A stretch of DNA of 64,000 bases from contig CP030868.2 of the NCBI GenBank assembly GCA_004010835.2, forward strand, positions 1,488,001 to 1,552,000. The letters run 5' to 3'. This DNA comes from Oenococcus sp. UCMA 16435. GTDB taxonomy: Bacteria > Bacillota > Bacilli > Lactobacillales > Lactobacillaceae. The notes under the pieces are model-generated. The model had not been told where the DNA came from. It saw only the letters and a program-made list of their open reading frames with translations, and did not search any database. This document shows, piece by piece, positions 16,564-24,822 of this stretch (the first letter of the stretch is position 1; the number at the start of each line of letters is the position of its first letter). A program made the translations under genes and the position numbers.

Positions 16564-17103
16564 ATGACATTAGGCAGTTCATTACAAGAAGCCAGAAAGC
16601 AAAAGAACTTTACTCAAGCTAATATTGCTAAAAAATTGTACGTCACTAGACAAACTGTTTCCAGATGGGAACAGAACAAAGTTCTACCCAATATTTATGT
16701 CTTGTATAAATTAAGCCGATTATACGAACTGTCTTTGGATCGGCTGGTCTCTGAAAGTGAAAAAAATGTTTCCGGAGGGAATCCCATGAAAAATAAAAAG
16801 AACAGTTTCAAGATCTTTAAGTTAATCTTATTTGATCTATTTCTCTTTTCTTGAGGAGGATTTTTCTTATTGATCTTTTCTTTGACGCTCTGGGCAATTA
16901 TTATTTCTTTTATTTTGGCACCAATTGCATTGGTTATCGTTAATCTAACCGGTTGCCAACAATCCAGCTGGTTTCAAAGTGGGATTGGAGTTTGTTCTCT
17001 TTTGCTTGGAACACTCTTATATCATTTTGCTAAAATACTGGCAAAGAATTTTTTTGCCTTTATGCTTAATTATTTCAAGTACAACCAGAAAATTATTGAG
17101 TGA
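16564..17103 (+). pseudogene. XRE regulator with membrane C-terminus, split by TGA
   Basis: Codons 1-97 encode an XRE HTH (LGSSLQEARKQKNFTQANI, VTRQTVSRWEQNKVLPNIYV) plus the start of a first transmembrane helix (FKLILFDLFLFS). A TGA at 16852 is followed in the same frame by GGFFLLIFSLTLWAII and two more transmembrane helices to 17103. The family usually is one protein, an HTH domain fused to a few TM helices, so TGG-to-TGA is the simplest reading. GAGGAGG directly overlaps the TGA and is 11 bases before an in-frame TTG (16870), so the second half could still be translated separately. The HTH domain itself is intact. Confidence 0.65.
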
Positions 17104-17457
17104 TTAAAATACACTATTTAAACAAATTGTTTTTTAATTATACGAATTCTTGATTAGCAACCTACTTGATTAATCTCGTAGTCCGAATTATACCTATGCC
17201 TTACTTTAAATCTTTACCGTAAAAATACTATAACCAACAAAAAAGTCGAGTAGTTAGCTGTTGAAAAAAATATTCCCCATCTCCAGAATTAATTTTAAGT
17301 TGATTATTGCATTTGAAGCCATAGTTAATAAGCCATTTTAGTATTTGAGAAAAACATGTCATTTAAATAAAAGACTTCAGAATTAGTCCAGGAAATTGAT
17401 TTGTTATAGACGCATATGTCGATTATTGTGTAAATCAATTTCATTTTCTAGAGTTTA
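17104..17457. other. AT-rich junction stretch before the inverted-repeat module
   Basis: No supported ORF, tRNA or IS end is visible here. It is native-like AT-rich DNA up to the abrupt change of composition at the repeat arm. Confidence 0.5.
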
Positions 17458-17718
17458 GTTTGCATTTTGTTGTGAATTAAGGTAGCATAATCCATGGATT
17501 TGAGCGGGCGCCCAGTCAAGAAGTGAGTGTCAGACCGAATTTCTAAACCAATAGAAAAGAGGCAGAACAAATGGCAGATGAATTAACCAAGCCTAAGAAG
17601 TTGTTCAGCAGCACAGAAGGAAATGTGCAAGCACAAAAAAGTTTGAGTGAGGTCAACGGATCTATCGCGGTCCCACATAATGCCGGGTTCTGGCGTACCC
17701 TTAAGGCATACATGGGAC
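17458..17718 (+). repeat. Left arm of a perfect 261-bp inverted repeat
   Basis: These 261 bases recur in reverse complement at 23280-23540 with no mismatch that I can find. The arm contains a promoter-like TTGCAT (from 17460) with TAGCAT 17 bp downstream, a GC palindrome GGGCGCCC, the AGAGGC ribosome site and the first 49 codons plus one base of mntH. Identity ends abruptly inside codon 50. Confidence 0.9.
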
Positions 17719-18947
17719 CGGGGGTGCTGATCGCTGTTGGCTACATGGATCCCGGTAACTGGATCACCTCAATTGCAGGTGGTTCGCAGTTCCGTTACAC
17801 TTTGCTGTCAGTGGTACTGATTTCTAGTCTGATTGCCATGCTGCTTCAAGCTATGGCGGCTAAGCTTGGCATTGTGACGGGTAAGGATCTGGCTCAACTA
17901 ACGCGCGAGCATACCAGCAAAGGAGTTGGTATCATGCTTTGGGTGATTGCCGAACTGGCCATTATGGCCACTGATGTCGCGGAAATCATCGGCTCGGCAA
18001 TCGCGATTCGGCTTTTGTTCGATATTCCGCTGATCGTTGGTATTGTAATCACGGCTTCGGATGTGTTGATTCTGCTGCTACTTATGAAACTCGGTTTTCA
18101 TAAGATCGAAGGCATTGTGGCGACACTGGTAATGGTGATCTTGCTGGTGTTCGCCTATGAGGTGTTCCTGGCAAGCCCTAGTATCACTGGAATTTTAGAA
18201 GGCTACATTCCGGTGACCAGTATTTTGACCAAGAATTCAATGCTGTATTTAAGCCTTGGCATCGTTGGGGCCACGGTGATGCCGCATGATCTGTACTTGG
18301 GATCGTCCATCTCGCAAACACGCAAAGTTGATCGAGCCAAGCGTGAAGACGTTGCACAGGCAGTGCGCTTTTTAACCATTGATTCCAACACGCAGTTGTT
18401 TTTGGCCTTCATCGTTAACAGTTTGCTTCTGATTCTGGGTGCGGCGTTGTTCTATGGCACCTCGAGTTCCGTAGGGCGGTTTGTGGATCTGTTCAATGCC
18501 TTGAGCAACAAAGCCGTTGTCGGTGCTATTGCCAGTCCGGCCCTGTCGATGCTGTTTGCCGTTGCACTGCTTGCTTCGGGCCAAAGCTCTACGATCACTG
18601 GGACCTTGTCCGGCCAGATTATCATGGAAGGTTTCATTCACTTGAAGATGCCAATGTGGGCACAGCGTTTGCTAACGCGTCTTTTGTCAGTGACTCCGGT
18701 ACTTCTGTTTGCCATCTATTACCGCGGCAATGAGGCGAAGATTGAAGACCTCTTGACTTTTTCCCAAGTATTCTTGAGTGTGGCGCTACCCTTTGCCATG
18801 ATTCCGTTGGTGAAGTTCAGCAGCGACAAGCGGTTGATGGGCGAGTTTGCTAACAAGCCTTGGGTATGTATTACTGCCTGGACGGTCACGGTGGTTTTGA
18901 TCATCTTGAATGTTTGGCTGATCCTTCAAACTCTTGGGCTGTTCTAG
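17571..18947 (+). CDS. mntH: NRAMP-family Mn2+/divalent metal:H+ symporter
   Basis: A 458-residue protein with eleven predicted transmembrane helices and the NRAMP signatures [11 protein letters not shown] (TM1 metal ligands Asp and Asn) and [14 protein letters not shown] (TM6, with Met and His; the common form is MPHNLYLHS). It imports manganese, possibly with iron or cadmium, using the proton gradient. It has a long hydrophilic N-terminal tail of about 45 residues. AGAGGC precedes the ATG. GC content is visibly higher than in the surroundings, which suggests transfer from another lactobacillus-like genome. A tetR gene follows. The first 49 codons are duplicated at the far end of the module. 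Confidence 0.92.
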   Translation: MADELTKPKKLFSSTEGNVQAQKSLSEVNGSIAVPHNAGFWRTLKAYMGPGVLIAVGYMDPGNWITSIAGGSQFRYTLLSVVLISSLIAMLLQAMAAKLGIVTGKDLAQLTREHTSKGVGIMLWVIAELAIMATDVAEIIGSAIAIRLLFDIPLIVGIVITASDVLILLLLMKLGFHKIEGIVATLVMVILLVFAYEVFLASPSITGILEGYIPVTSILTKNSMLYLSLGIVGATVMPHDLYLGSSISQTRKVDRAKREDVAQAVRFLTIDSNTQLFLAFIVNSLLLILGAALFYGTSSSVGRFVDLFNALSNKAVVGAIASPALSMLFAVALLASGQSSTITGTLSGQIIMEGFIHLKMPMWAQRLLTRLLSVTPVLLFAIYYRGNEAKIEDLLTFSQVFLSVALPFAMIPLVKFSSDKRLMGEFANKPWVCITAWTVTVVLIILNVWLILQTLGLF

Positions 18948-19047
18948 TACACGGAGGATTGCTCGGCTTGAGCTGATTCGCTTTATTCAGCATAATGAAA
19001 GTTGATTAGTTTTTAGCTATACTTAAATCGTTTTAGGAGGCGCAACA

Positions 19048-19662
19048 ATGAGTGAAGAAGCCGATTCGCTACGCGAAAGATTGATAACAGTGGCCCGCAC
19101 CCTGTTTGTTACCAAGGGTTACAATGCTACGACTACTCGTGAGATCAATGCGGTCGCAGGAACGGCTGGGGGCCTGCTTTATTACTATTTTCCGCATGGC
19201 AAACGCCAATTGCTGGATACCATAATCCGCGATGGTGTAGCTGGTCGTATGGCCAAGGTGCAGATTCAGTTGAATCAGGCAAGTGATGTTTCAGGTATTG
19301 AGGCTGCCTTGATGAAGACTTTTGATCAGATTTGGATCGTCTTTAGCGCCGAAGCCAGTTATCAGTCTTTTATTATCACGATTCGCGAGCGTGCTCTGCT
19401 CTCGGCCGAGCAATCTGGCTGGCTTGCCAAGCTGCTAAACAAAATTGTTGTTCAGTTGACAAACGAGTTGGCGACAGTGCGGTCTATTTTGCCTGGGCTC
19501 AAGAAGTCCGACTGTGTAACGTTTGCCCGCATGATCCTGGCTCTTTTTCAAAAATCTTTGTATGACGAGTTGTTAATAGCCAATCATCGTCAACCCAGTG
19601 CGGAAACTCGAGTACAGGTTAAGGCTTCCTTGCATCTGCTGCTTGGGATGGCGATCCGATAA
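19048..19662 (+). CDS. TetR/AcrR-family regulator of the imported module
   Basis: A 204-residue protein with a TetR helix-turn-helix (LITVARTLFVTKGYNATTTREI, here residues 12-33, then GGLLYYYFPHGKRQLL) and a TetR_C-type ligand domain. TTAGGAGGCGC precedes the ATG. It lies 100 bases after mntH, in the same orientation, and faces the convergent acyltransferase/GT8 operon. Its codon use and GC match mntH, so the genes arrived together. It may regulate the glycosyltransferase operon; no operator was identified. Confidence 0.85.
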   Translation: MSEEADSLRERLITVARTLFVTKGYNATTTREINAVAGTAGGLLYYYFPHGKRQLLDTIIRDGVAGRMAKVQIQLNQASDVSGIEAALMKTFDQIWIVFSAEASYQSFIITIRERALLSAEQSGWLAKLLNKIVVQLTNELATVRSILPGLKKSDCVTFARMILALFQKSLYDELLIANHRQPSAETRVQVKASLHLLLGMAIR

Positions 19663-19714
19663 AAGTTGTCCTGTGATTAAGCAGACACAAAAAAGAGAAG
19701 ACAGTTACGAGAAA

Positions 19715-19772
19715 TAAAAAAACGTTTCATAATTTTCCAGTTCTGTGCTGAAAAAGAAGAAGCGTTTTTTTA
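19715..19772. terminator. Terminator after tetR
   Basis: AAAAAAACGTTTC (19715-19727) and GAAGCGTTTTTTT (19759-19771) form a stem with one G-T pair and end in a long T run. Confidence 0.75.
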
Positions 19773-19799
19773 TACTATTAAACAAGCTGTTTGTATCTG

Positions 19800-19843
19800 G
19801 TTCCGGATAGCCAAGTTAACTGGATTATACCGGAACACTTGGC
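19800..19843. other. Two interleaved inverted repeats (pseudoknot-like)
   Basis: GTTCCGG (19800-19806) pairs with CCGGAAC (19830-19836), and GCCAAG (19810-19815) pairs with CTTGGC (19838-19843). The order A-B-A'-B' is that of an H-type pseudoknot, or of overlapping protein sites. It lies in the 3' region of the minus-strand acyltransferase operon. Confidence 0.45.
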
Positions 19844-19893
19844 GACCGCGTGAACGGATTCTTACAACGCAATATTTAATATCTTGATTCTTT

Positions 19894-20751
19894 TTAATTG
19901 CTACGCCAACCGGCGATGTCGTCCGGCGAAAATCGATAAGTCAAGGGGCGCTGATAGGCTCTTTCGTAAGCGGTGCACTTTTGCGCGTAGTCTCGTTTCA
20001 TCATTGCATAACTGTTTTCGCGCACGCTTTTCGTTGGATCCGGGAAAATTGGATCGAGGATTTGCATGCTATAGGTTACCTTATTGAATGACGGACTGAT
20101 CTGGCGGTTTAAGCTTTTAATCGCGACAAAACATGAGATCACAGGTACATTAAAGCGGGCTGCATAGTAGTATGCGCCGCGTTTTGGCGGCCGAGGTTTT
20201 CGGTAGTTGTACCACATTTCCTGTTCCGGATAGATTAGAACTTTGTGACCGCTTTGCAGTACCTTACTCAGTATGCTGGGAAACTTGTGGGCAAGGTAAC
20301 TGATGTTTGTGGTGATTGGCAAGATGTCTGCGTTGTTGAATATGTAACCCAGCGTTCCGGACATTTTAAGATTGGTAGTCTGGCTGACGATATACAGACG
20401 GGGCATACCCAGAGACTTGCGAACGACCAAGTTATCTATGGGGCTAAAATGATTGCTGGTGACAATGGCACCGCCAGGAATCTGGACTAATTTATTCTGA
20501 CCTGAAATAGTGATGCCATTAGTGAGCCACCGTGCAGTCAGGTTCATACTAGTGCGTACTATCACGTTGTTGATGATGTGGTTCAGAGTGTGCTGACGTG
20601 CCAGATAGTCGCGGATGACCGCCTTTTCCTCAGTAGGCTTCAGTCTCGGGTCGCTGACTTCGACCTTATCGTTGAAGCGACCACTCTGAACAGCACGCTG
20701 AATGTTTTCGATCACCTGTTCGTGCGGATCTTGGGCTTTTGATTCGATCAT
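19894..20751 (-). CDS. PlsC-like lysophospholipid/glycolipid acyltransferase
   Basis: A 285-residue 1-acylglycerol-3-phosphate acyltransferase-family protein: the catalytic NHFSPID (HX4D) is at about residue 97, and the glycerophosphate-binding-type YPEQEMWYNYRKPRPPKRGA is at about 175. Such enzymes move an acyl chain to a lipid hydroxyl at the membrane. It is the last gene of a four-gene minus-strand operon, with a 4-base ATGA overlap with the upstream GT8 gene. Two glycosyltransferases and two acyltransferases together suggest synthesis of an acylated glycolipid or glycosylated polymer; this is inference. Confidence 0.8.
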   Translation of the reverse strand: MIESKAQDPHEQVIENIQRAVQSGRFNDKVEVSDPRLKPTEEKAVIRDYLARQHTLNHIINNVIVRTSMNLTARWLTNGITISGQNKLVQIPGGAIVTSNHFSPIDNLVVRKSLGMPRLYIVSQTTNLKMSGTLGYIFNNADILPITTNISYLAHKFPSILSKVLQSGHKVLIYPEQEMWYNYRKPRPPKRGAYYYAARFNVPVISCFVAIKSLNRQISPSFNKVTYSMQILDPIFPDPTKSVRENSYAMMKRDYAQKCTAYERAYQRPLTYRFSPDDIAGWRSN

Positions 20752-21698
20752 AATTGTACCTGTCCTCCTGAAATGGCTAGACTAGCAAACGTGACTTTTT
20801 CGTTGCCGGTGACGGCGGCCAATCGCATCAATTCATTTTTGTGTTTAAGATCATTGGCCACCTGCTCAGGGCCGAAGTCGGCTCGAGTTTGGTGCAACTT
20901 GCTTGAAACAGCTGGTAACTCATTTGCGTAGTGCCAAAAATAATCACCATTTGGCACATTTTTGTAATGCCATGGTTTGTCAAAAAGGTTGTAGTGAATG
21001 ATTTTCGGTGTGGTGATCTTCGGCCGTTTGCCTTGTACATTCCAGCTTTCGTCCAAATATCGAAGGCGGTCGCGGGCAATGGCATTAATATAGTCTTGAT
21101 CCGGGGCCAGACTGTGGAAGTGGTATTGATTGAGCAGGTATAGAAAACGCTCGGAAAAATTGGCTTGCCTAAGTTTATCCAGATCCATTAGCAGAACGCC
21201 CGAGTTACAGTATCGGTGGACATCTACACCCACGGCTTTGTTTGTATATTTGCTAGTGGTTGGATTGGCGGCCATGAAAGGATCGATAACGGCTCCCAGC
21301 AAAGATCCATGCAGATTTACTTCAAATAAACGAGAGATGTCGGTTGCCACTACTGTGTCCGCATCCAAATAAACAGCGCGGTTAAGTGTAGGAAACAGTT
21401 TTGCGATAAACAGCCGAAAGTAGATTGTGTAGGTGAAATAATCGGCGCGCAACTTATTGTTTTTATCTGTGATCTGGGCCTTGAATCGTGTCAGAATTGA
21501 TTCAAAAACAATCGTAACGTTAGGTGCAGCTTCTGCCAGGAGTTGTGTCTTGTGATCCTGCGTAAGATTCTCGGTCAAAATGATCACGAAATATTTTTTG
21601 CTAGGATTACTATTGGCAACTAGCGAATGTAAAGAAACGGTAAGCGGATCAACATAGTTATCATCGACCGAGTAAAAAATGGTGTATGAATTTAACAT
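20748..21698 (-). CDS. Glycosyltransferase family 8
   Basis: About 316 residues, GT-A fold: FYSVDDNYVDPLTVSLHSL at the start, the metal-binding DxD as YLDADTVVATDI (about 117), the CNSGVLLMDLDKLR stretch, PDQDYINA, and a C-terminal HYNLFDKPW that contributes the second metal ligand His. GT8 enzymes add Glc or Gal from UDP-sugars with retention. An ATG at 21698 has AAAAGG about 8 bases upstream; the ATG at 21707, in an ATGA overlap, is the alternative. It belongs to the four-gene operon. Confidence 0.85.
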   Translation of the reverse strand: MLNSYTIFYSVDDNYVDPLTVSLHSLVANSNPSKKYFVIILTENLTQDHKTQLLAEAAPNVTIVFESILTRFKAQITDKNNKLRADYFTYTIYFRLFIAKLFPTLNRAVYLDADTVVATDISRLFEVNLHGSLLGAVIDPFMAANPTTSKYTNKAVGVDVHRYCNSGVLLMDLDKLRQANFSERFLYLLNQYHFHSLAPDQDYINAIARDRLRYLDESWNVQGKRPKITTPKIIHYNLFDKPWHYKNVPNGDYFWHYANELPAVSSKLHQTRADFGPEQVANDLKHKNELMRLAAVTGNEKVTFASLAISGGQVQL

Positions 21699-21703
21699 TG
21701 GAA

Positions 21704-22537
21704 TCATCCTTTTCTACGCGTGCGAACAGCTTGATATTCATTGTAAAGACCTTTAGTAGTACTGGAATTAGGATCAAGTATGGTACGAGCAGCCTGTACT
21801 TCCCAAGGTTTGATAGTGACTGGGTGAAGCCATGGCCAAAATGACAGTCGAGTGGAAAAATGAAGAAAAACTGTATCTTGATGTGGACCATGCTGATCGT
21901 TGAACTTGCGTGGTGCGATTCGCTTAGTGTGCGATAACTTATTGATCGCACTTTGATCCGGCATAAACATATGAGTGGTCAAACAACGTTGACGGCAGCG
22001 GGCAAACAGGCCCGTGGTACGAATCATGGTTAAATTCAGCAACAACACGCCAGAATTGATGTAATCGCGTAGGTGCAAACTGTGGTGAAAGAACCACTGA
22101 CCGTAATGATCGAGTACCCCGACATATTCGGTACCGGTGAGATCTTGATTATAAAAGTGCAACGGATCCTGGCAGCAGAGTACATCGGCGTCAAGATACA
22201 ATAGCCGGTTGGGCATGCCTGGTACTAAGTCGCTGTACAGGCGCAGCATGCAATATGGAGTGAAGCGGCTTGCAAGATTGGCCGTTGGTGGCAGCTTGGT
22301 CATTGCAGTTGTCATATCAACCAGTCGCACCGAGCTTTGCGGATTATGTTTTTTTACCAGATCACGCAATTTAATGACGTAGGAATTACTGAAGGGTTCA
22401 AACTGAGTGCCGTCGACTCTGAGCCTGGCAGTGAAGATATAGATATTTAAAGGTTCGTTGGTTTGCTCGAGCAAAGAAATGACAGACAGTAGTACACCAT
22501 CCTTGACTTGGGCATCACCACAATAGAGTAGGTTCAT
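21704..22537 (-). CDS. Glycosyltransferase family 8
   Basis: A 277-residue GT8 enzyme, different from its neighbour: starts NLLYCGDAQVKDGVLLSV, DxD in LLYLDADVLCCQDPL (about 115), INSGVLLLNLTMIR, PDQSAINKL, and HFSTRLSFWPW near the C-terminus. GGAGG precedes the ATG. It overlaps the genes on either side by 4 bases, so the operon is tightly coupled. Two GT8 proteins in tandem often act in sequence on one acceptor. Confidence 0.85.
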   Translation of the reverse strand: MNLLYCGDAQVKDGVLLSVISLLEQTNEPLNIYIFTARLRVDGTQFEPFSNSYVIKLRDLVKKHNPQSSVRLVDMTTAMTKLPPTANLASRFTPYCMLRLYSDLVPGMPNRLLYLDADVLCCQDPLHFYNQDLTGTEYVGVLDHYGQWFFHHSLHLRDYINSGVLLLNLTMIRTTGLFARCRQRCLTTHMFMPDQSAINKLSHTKRIAPRKFNDQHGPHQDTVFLHFSTRLSFWPWLHPVTIKPWEVQAARTILDPNSSTTKGLYNEYQAVRTRRKG

Positions 22538-23427
22538 GCTTGCCGCCTCCTATAGTCGATATGGGAATAAGTACTGGCTTTGGCACGTTGCTGCATTGTA
22601 TTTTGTACAACTTTTGCCATAGCTTGCCGCTGGGTTCGGGCAGGTTGCGACTGATCTGGGTAAAAGGGTCCATCCACGAACACCGTGATGCCGTGCTTTT
22701 GATAGGTCGTCGTGAAGGTGAAGATCGGTAGCTGAAACGTTACTGGGTAATGGAAGGCACCACTCACGAATGGTCTAATCTTTGTGTAGTAGGGCCAAAC
22801 ATGGGTCTCTGGATAGATCGCGATTGGCCGACCGGCTTGTACCAGATTTTTCAAATAAGTCATGAAGCGGCGGGTCTGCGGTATTGTCTCTGGCAAGATG
22901 ACACCGCCACCAAGTTGCAGAATGCGACCAAAGAACGGTACACCGAGGTTAGCTGCAACGGCTAAAGTGGAAACGCGTTGCCAACCGGCCAACAAAAGCG
23001 GCATGAAGGGATCTCCGACCGGCTGGGTGTGATTACCGTACATAAAGTAGCTTTGGTGGCGAAAAGCAGCGAGTTTTTCGTATCCAACGATGTGGGCATG
23101 CAATCCCAACTTCCAATACAGCTGACCGAATTCAAACATGGTGCGATAGACCACAACGCTTTTCAGGGCGTACCAATGGCCTGGGTGATTCCAAACGTAG
23201 TCTTGAGGCAGCCTGACCTCTTGATTGGCATTTGTCACCAGATCAGTGTTGTAGTCTGTATAATACTGAATTTTTTTCTGTCCCATGTATGCCTTAAGGG
23301 TACGCCAGAACCCGGCATTATGTGGGACCGCGATAGATCCGTTGACCTCACTCAAACTTTTTTGTGCTTGCACATTTCCTTCTGTGCTGCTGAACAACTT
23401 CTTAGGCTTGGTTAATTCATCTGCCAT
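22534..23427 (-). CDS. Chimeric acyltransferase with MntH-derived N-terminus
   Basis: A 297-residue protein. Residues 1-49 (from [12 protein letters not shown] to LKAYMG) are identical to the MntH N-terminus, because the gene start lies in the right arm of the 261-bp inverted repeat. From residue 50 (QKKIQYYTDYNTDLV) it is a PlsC-like acyltransferase: YGNHTQPVGDPF holds the His/Asp pair (spacing HX5D instead of HX4D), and IAIYPETHVWPYYTKIRPF is the second motif. The mntH promoter and ribosome site come with the copied segment, so the operon would be expressed like mntH. The native start was probably lost. The HX5D spacing makes activity uncertain. Confidence 0.85.
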   Translation of the reverse strand: MADELTKPKKLFSSTEGNVQAQKSLSEVNGSIAVPHNAGFWRTLKAYMGQKKIQYYTDYNTDLVTNANQEVRLPQDYVWNHPGHWYALKSVVVYRTMFEFGQLYWKLGLHAHIVGYEKLAAFRHQSYFMYGNHTQPVGDPFMPLLLAGWQRVSTLAVAANLGVPFFGRILQLGGGVILPETIPQTRRFMTYLKNLVQAGRPIAIYPETHVWPYYTKIRPFVSGAFHYPVTFQLPIFTFTTTYQKHGITVFVDGPFYPDQSQPARTQRQAMAKVVQNTMQQRAKASTYSHIDYRRRQA

Positions 23428-23540
23428 TTGTTCTGCCTCTTTTCTATTGGTTTAGAAATTCGGTCTGACACTCACTTCTTGACTGGGCGCCCGCTCAAAT
23501 CCATGGATTATGCTACCTTAATTCACAACAAAATGCAAAC
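23280..23540 (-). repeat. Right arm of the 261-bp inverted repeat
   Basis: Reverse complement of 17458-17718. It supplies promoter, ribosome site and first 49 codons to the chimeric acyltransferase. Beyond 23540 the sequence is AT-rich and resembles the native genome again; 23541-23848 holds no supported gene. Confidence 0.9.
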
Positions 23541-23848
23541 CGGGTCTTGGAACAGAAAACTTATTCTAACGGCTTTACTGCCAACCTATAAGGTCCTTTT
23601 TCTATACATATATCATAAAAATAGGGAGTGCATTTTTAACTGTAAGTGAGGTTTATATTGCTTAGATAAAATATCGCTTGTTTTTAATTAATTATTAATA
23701 TTAAAAAAGGTGAAACTTTTTGAATCTTGATTTTTATATCTGAAAGAAAAATATTCCTAGGACTTTTTGAGCATATAAAATAATTTAGGCTCTACAGATA
23801 ATATCAGGATTAGGATTAAAAAACGTTCTTAGTTAGGCATTTTTGCAC

Positions 23849-24055
23849 TCAGCTATTCTTATATTCCAGAATATCACCAGGCTGACACTCTAATACTCTG
23901 CAAATAGCTTCTAAAGTTGAAAATCTGATCGCTTTTGCTTTGCCGTTTTTTAATATCGAAAGGTTAGCCATCGTTATCCCAACGCCCTCCGAAAGTTCTG
24001 TAACACTCATTTTTCTTTTAGCCAGCATGACATCAACATTAACTACAATCGCCAT
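23849..24055 (-). CDS. Small XRE regulator (YozG-like)
   Basis: About 68 residues consisting of one HTH: VDVMLAKRKMSVTELSEGVGIT then LSILKNGKAKAIRFSTLEAI and CQPGDILEY. This compact Cro/CI type is regularly found beside DUF2975 membrane proteins. The ATG at 24055 is 6 bases after GAGGTG. The gene begins within 15 bases of the upstream DUF2975 stop, so the two form one operon. Confidence 0.85.
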   Translation of the reverse strand: MAIVVNVDVMLAKRKMSVTELSEGVGITMANLSILKNGKAKAIRFSTLEAICRVLECQPGDILEYKNS

Positions 24056-24065
24056 ATTCATCACC

Positions 24066-24545
24066 TCATATTGTCAAATCGTTTTCCGATTTAACATCGA
24101 TAGCGTCCTGCAAAAGTCGTTTTAATACGGAAGTAAAAACGACAATTAAAAATGTGCTACCCGAAATTAGCAAGCCTAATAATACAAACCCCGGTGTGTC
24201 AGTGTTTAATTGCACCAGCGTATAAAAGAAAGGTAATCCTCCAATTGTAACGACAATAAAAACCACAATAGCGCAGCGTGTAATAATATTCAAAGACTTT
24301 AAAGATAATTTTGAAAACGCACAACCGATATCAATATATTTTAACAATTTCATTGCTTGATCCAGCGCGATGAAATAGGGTATGGCCGCTGCATATGTTC
24401 CTATAAGCCAAATATATGTCATGTGATATGGATCAGGTTTGTTTTCAAAAAAAACAATCCATGCAATGGCACCACATGTGGCGAGCATGATAACTCCAGC
24501 GAAAATGACAGCACACCGAAGGATGATAGTCGAACAGCGTTTCAT
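24066..24545 (-). CDS. DUF2975-family membrane protein
   Basis: A 159-residue protein with four transmembrane helices and a conserved loop (LKYIDIGCAFSKLSLKSLNII), typical of DUF2975. Function is unknown; the family is almost always paired with a small YozG-type XRE regulator, as here. AGAGG precedes the ATG. A good promoter lies just upstream. It is likely a stress or environment-responsive membrane protein controlled by its partner. Confidence 0.8.
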   Translation of the reverse strand: MKRCSTIILRCAVIFAGVIMLATCGAIAWIVFFENKPDPYHMTYIWLIGTYAAAIPYFIALDQAMKLLKYIDIGCAFSKLSLKSLNIITRCAIVVFIVVTIGGLPFFYTLVQLNTDTPGFVLLGLLISGSTFLIVVFTSVLKRLLQDAIDVKSENDLTI

Positions 24546-24572
24546 GAAAGTACCTCTTTTTTAATTTACTTG

Positions 24573-24601
24573 ATTATGAACAAATATTTATCGTTTGTCA
24601 A
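24573..24601 (-). promoter_or_regulatory. Promoter of the DUF2975-XRE operon with operator-like repeat
   Basis: Minus strand: TTGACA (24601-24596), 17-bp spacer, CATAAT (24578-24573). It is overlapped by a 9-bp inverted repeat AATATTTAT/ATAAATATT (24583-24591 and 24601-24609), a candidate site for the XRE protein. The 11-mer TGACAAACGAT is shared with a site upstream of 25132. Confidence 0.6.
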
Positions 24602-24716
24602 TAAATATTTTCGCAAATAGAAACGTTGTCCTTGCTTATTGTTTTACTATTTGGATTAGTTAGCATAGATATATTTTTGCCTTTTAACTGCCTGTCTCGT
24701 TATTGAATGGTTGTCT

Positions 24717-24753
24717 CTTTATATACATAGACGATATTGTCGGATATATAAAG
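24717..24753. repeat. Short inverted repeat
   Basis: CTTTATATA and TATATAAAG (9-bp perfect arms) with a 19-base loop containing GAC/GTC. It lies between the two minus-strand membrane protein genes; no T run, so it is not clearly a terminator. Confidence 0.4.
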
Positions 24754-24822
24754 ACAGAGATTGCCCAAAGCAATAATCGTCTGCCAAAACAAAAGGGTGC
24801 TCTTTCTTCGACTATTTATTTT

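Noticed and set aside
10667..17103. Stop-codon recoding or selenocysteine to explain the in-phase stops
   Set aside because: TAA, TAG and TGA all occur, no SECIS-like hairpin is evident, and core genes in the window end normally with each codon.
17458..23540. Invertible promoter switch by the 261-bp repeats
   Set aside because: Both arms carry the same promoter pointing inward, so inversion would not change which genes are expressed; only the orientation would flip.
17458..23540. Composite transposon with the repeats as IS elements
   Set aside because: The arms contain part of mntH, not a transposase, and no target-site duplication is evident at the outer edges.
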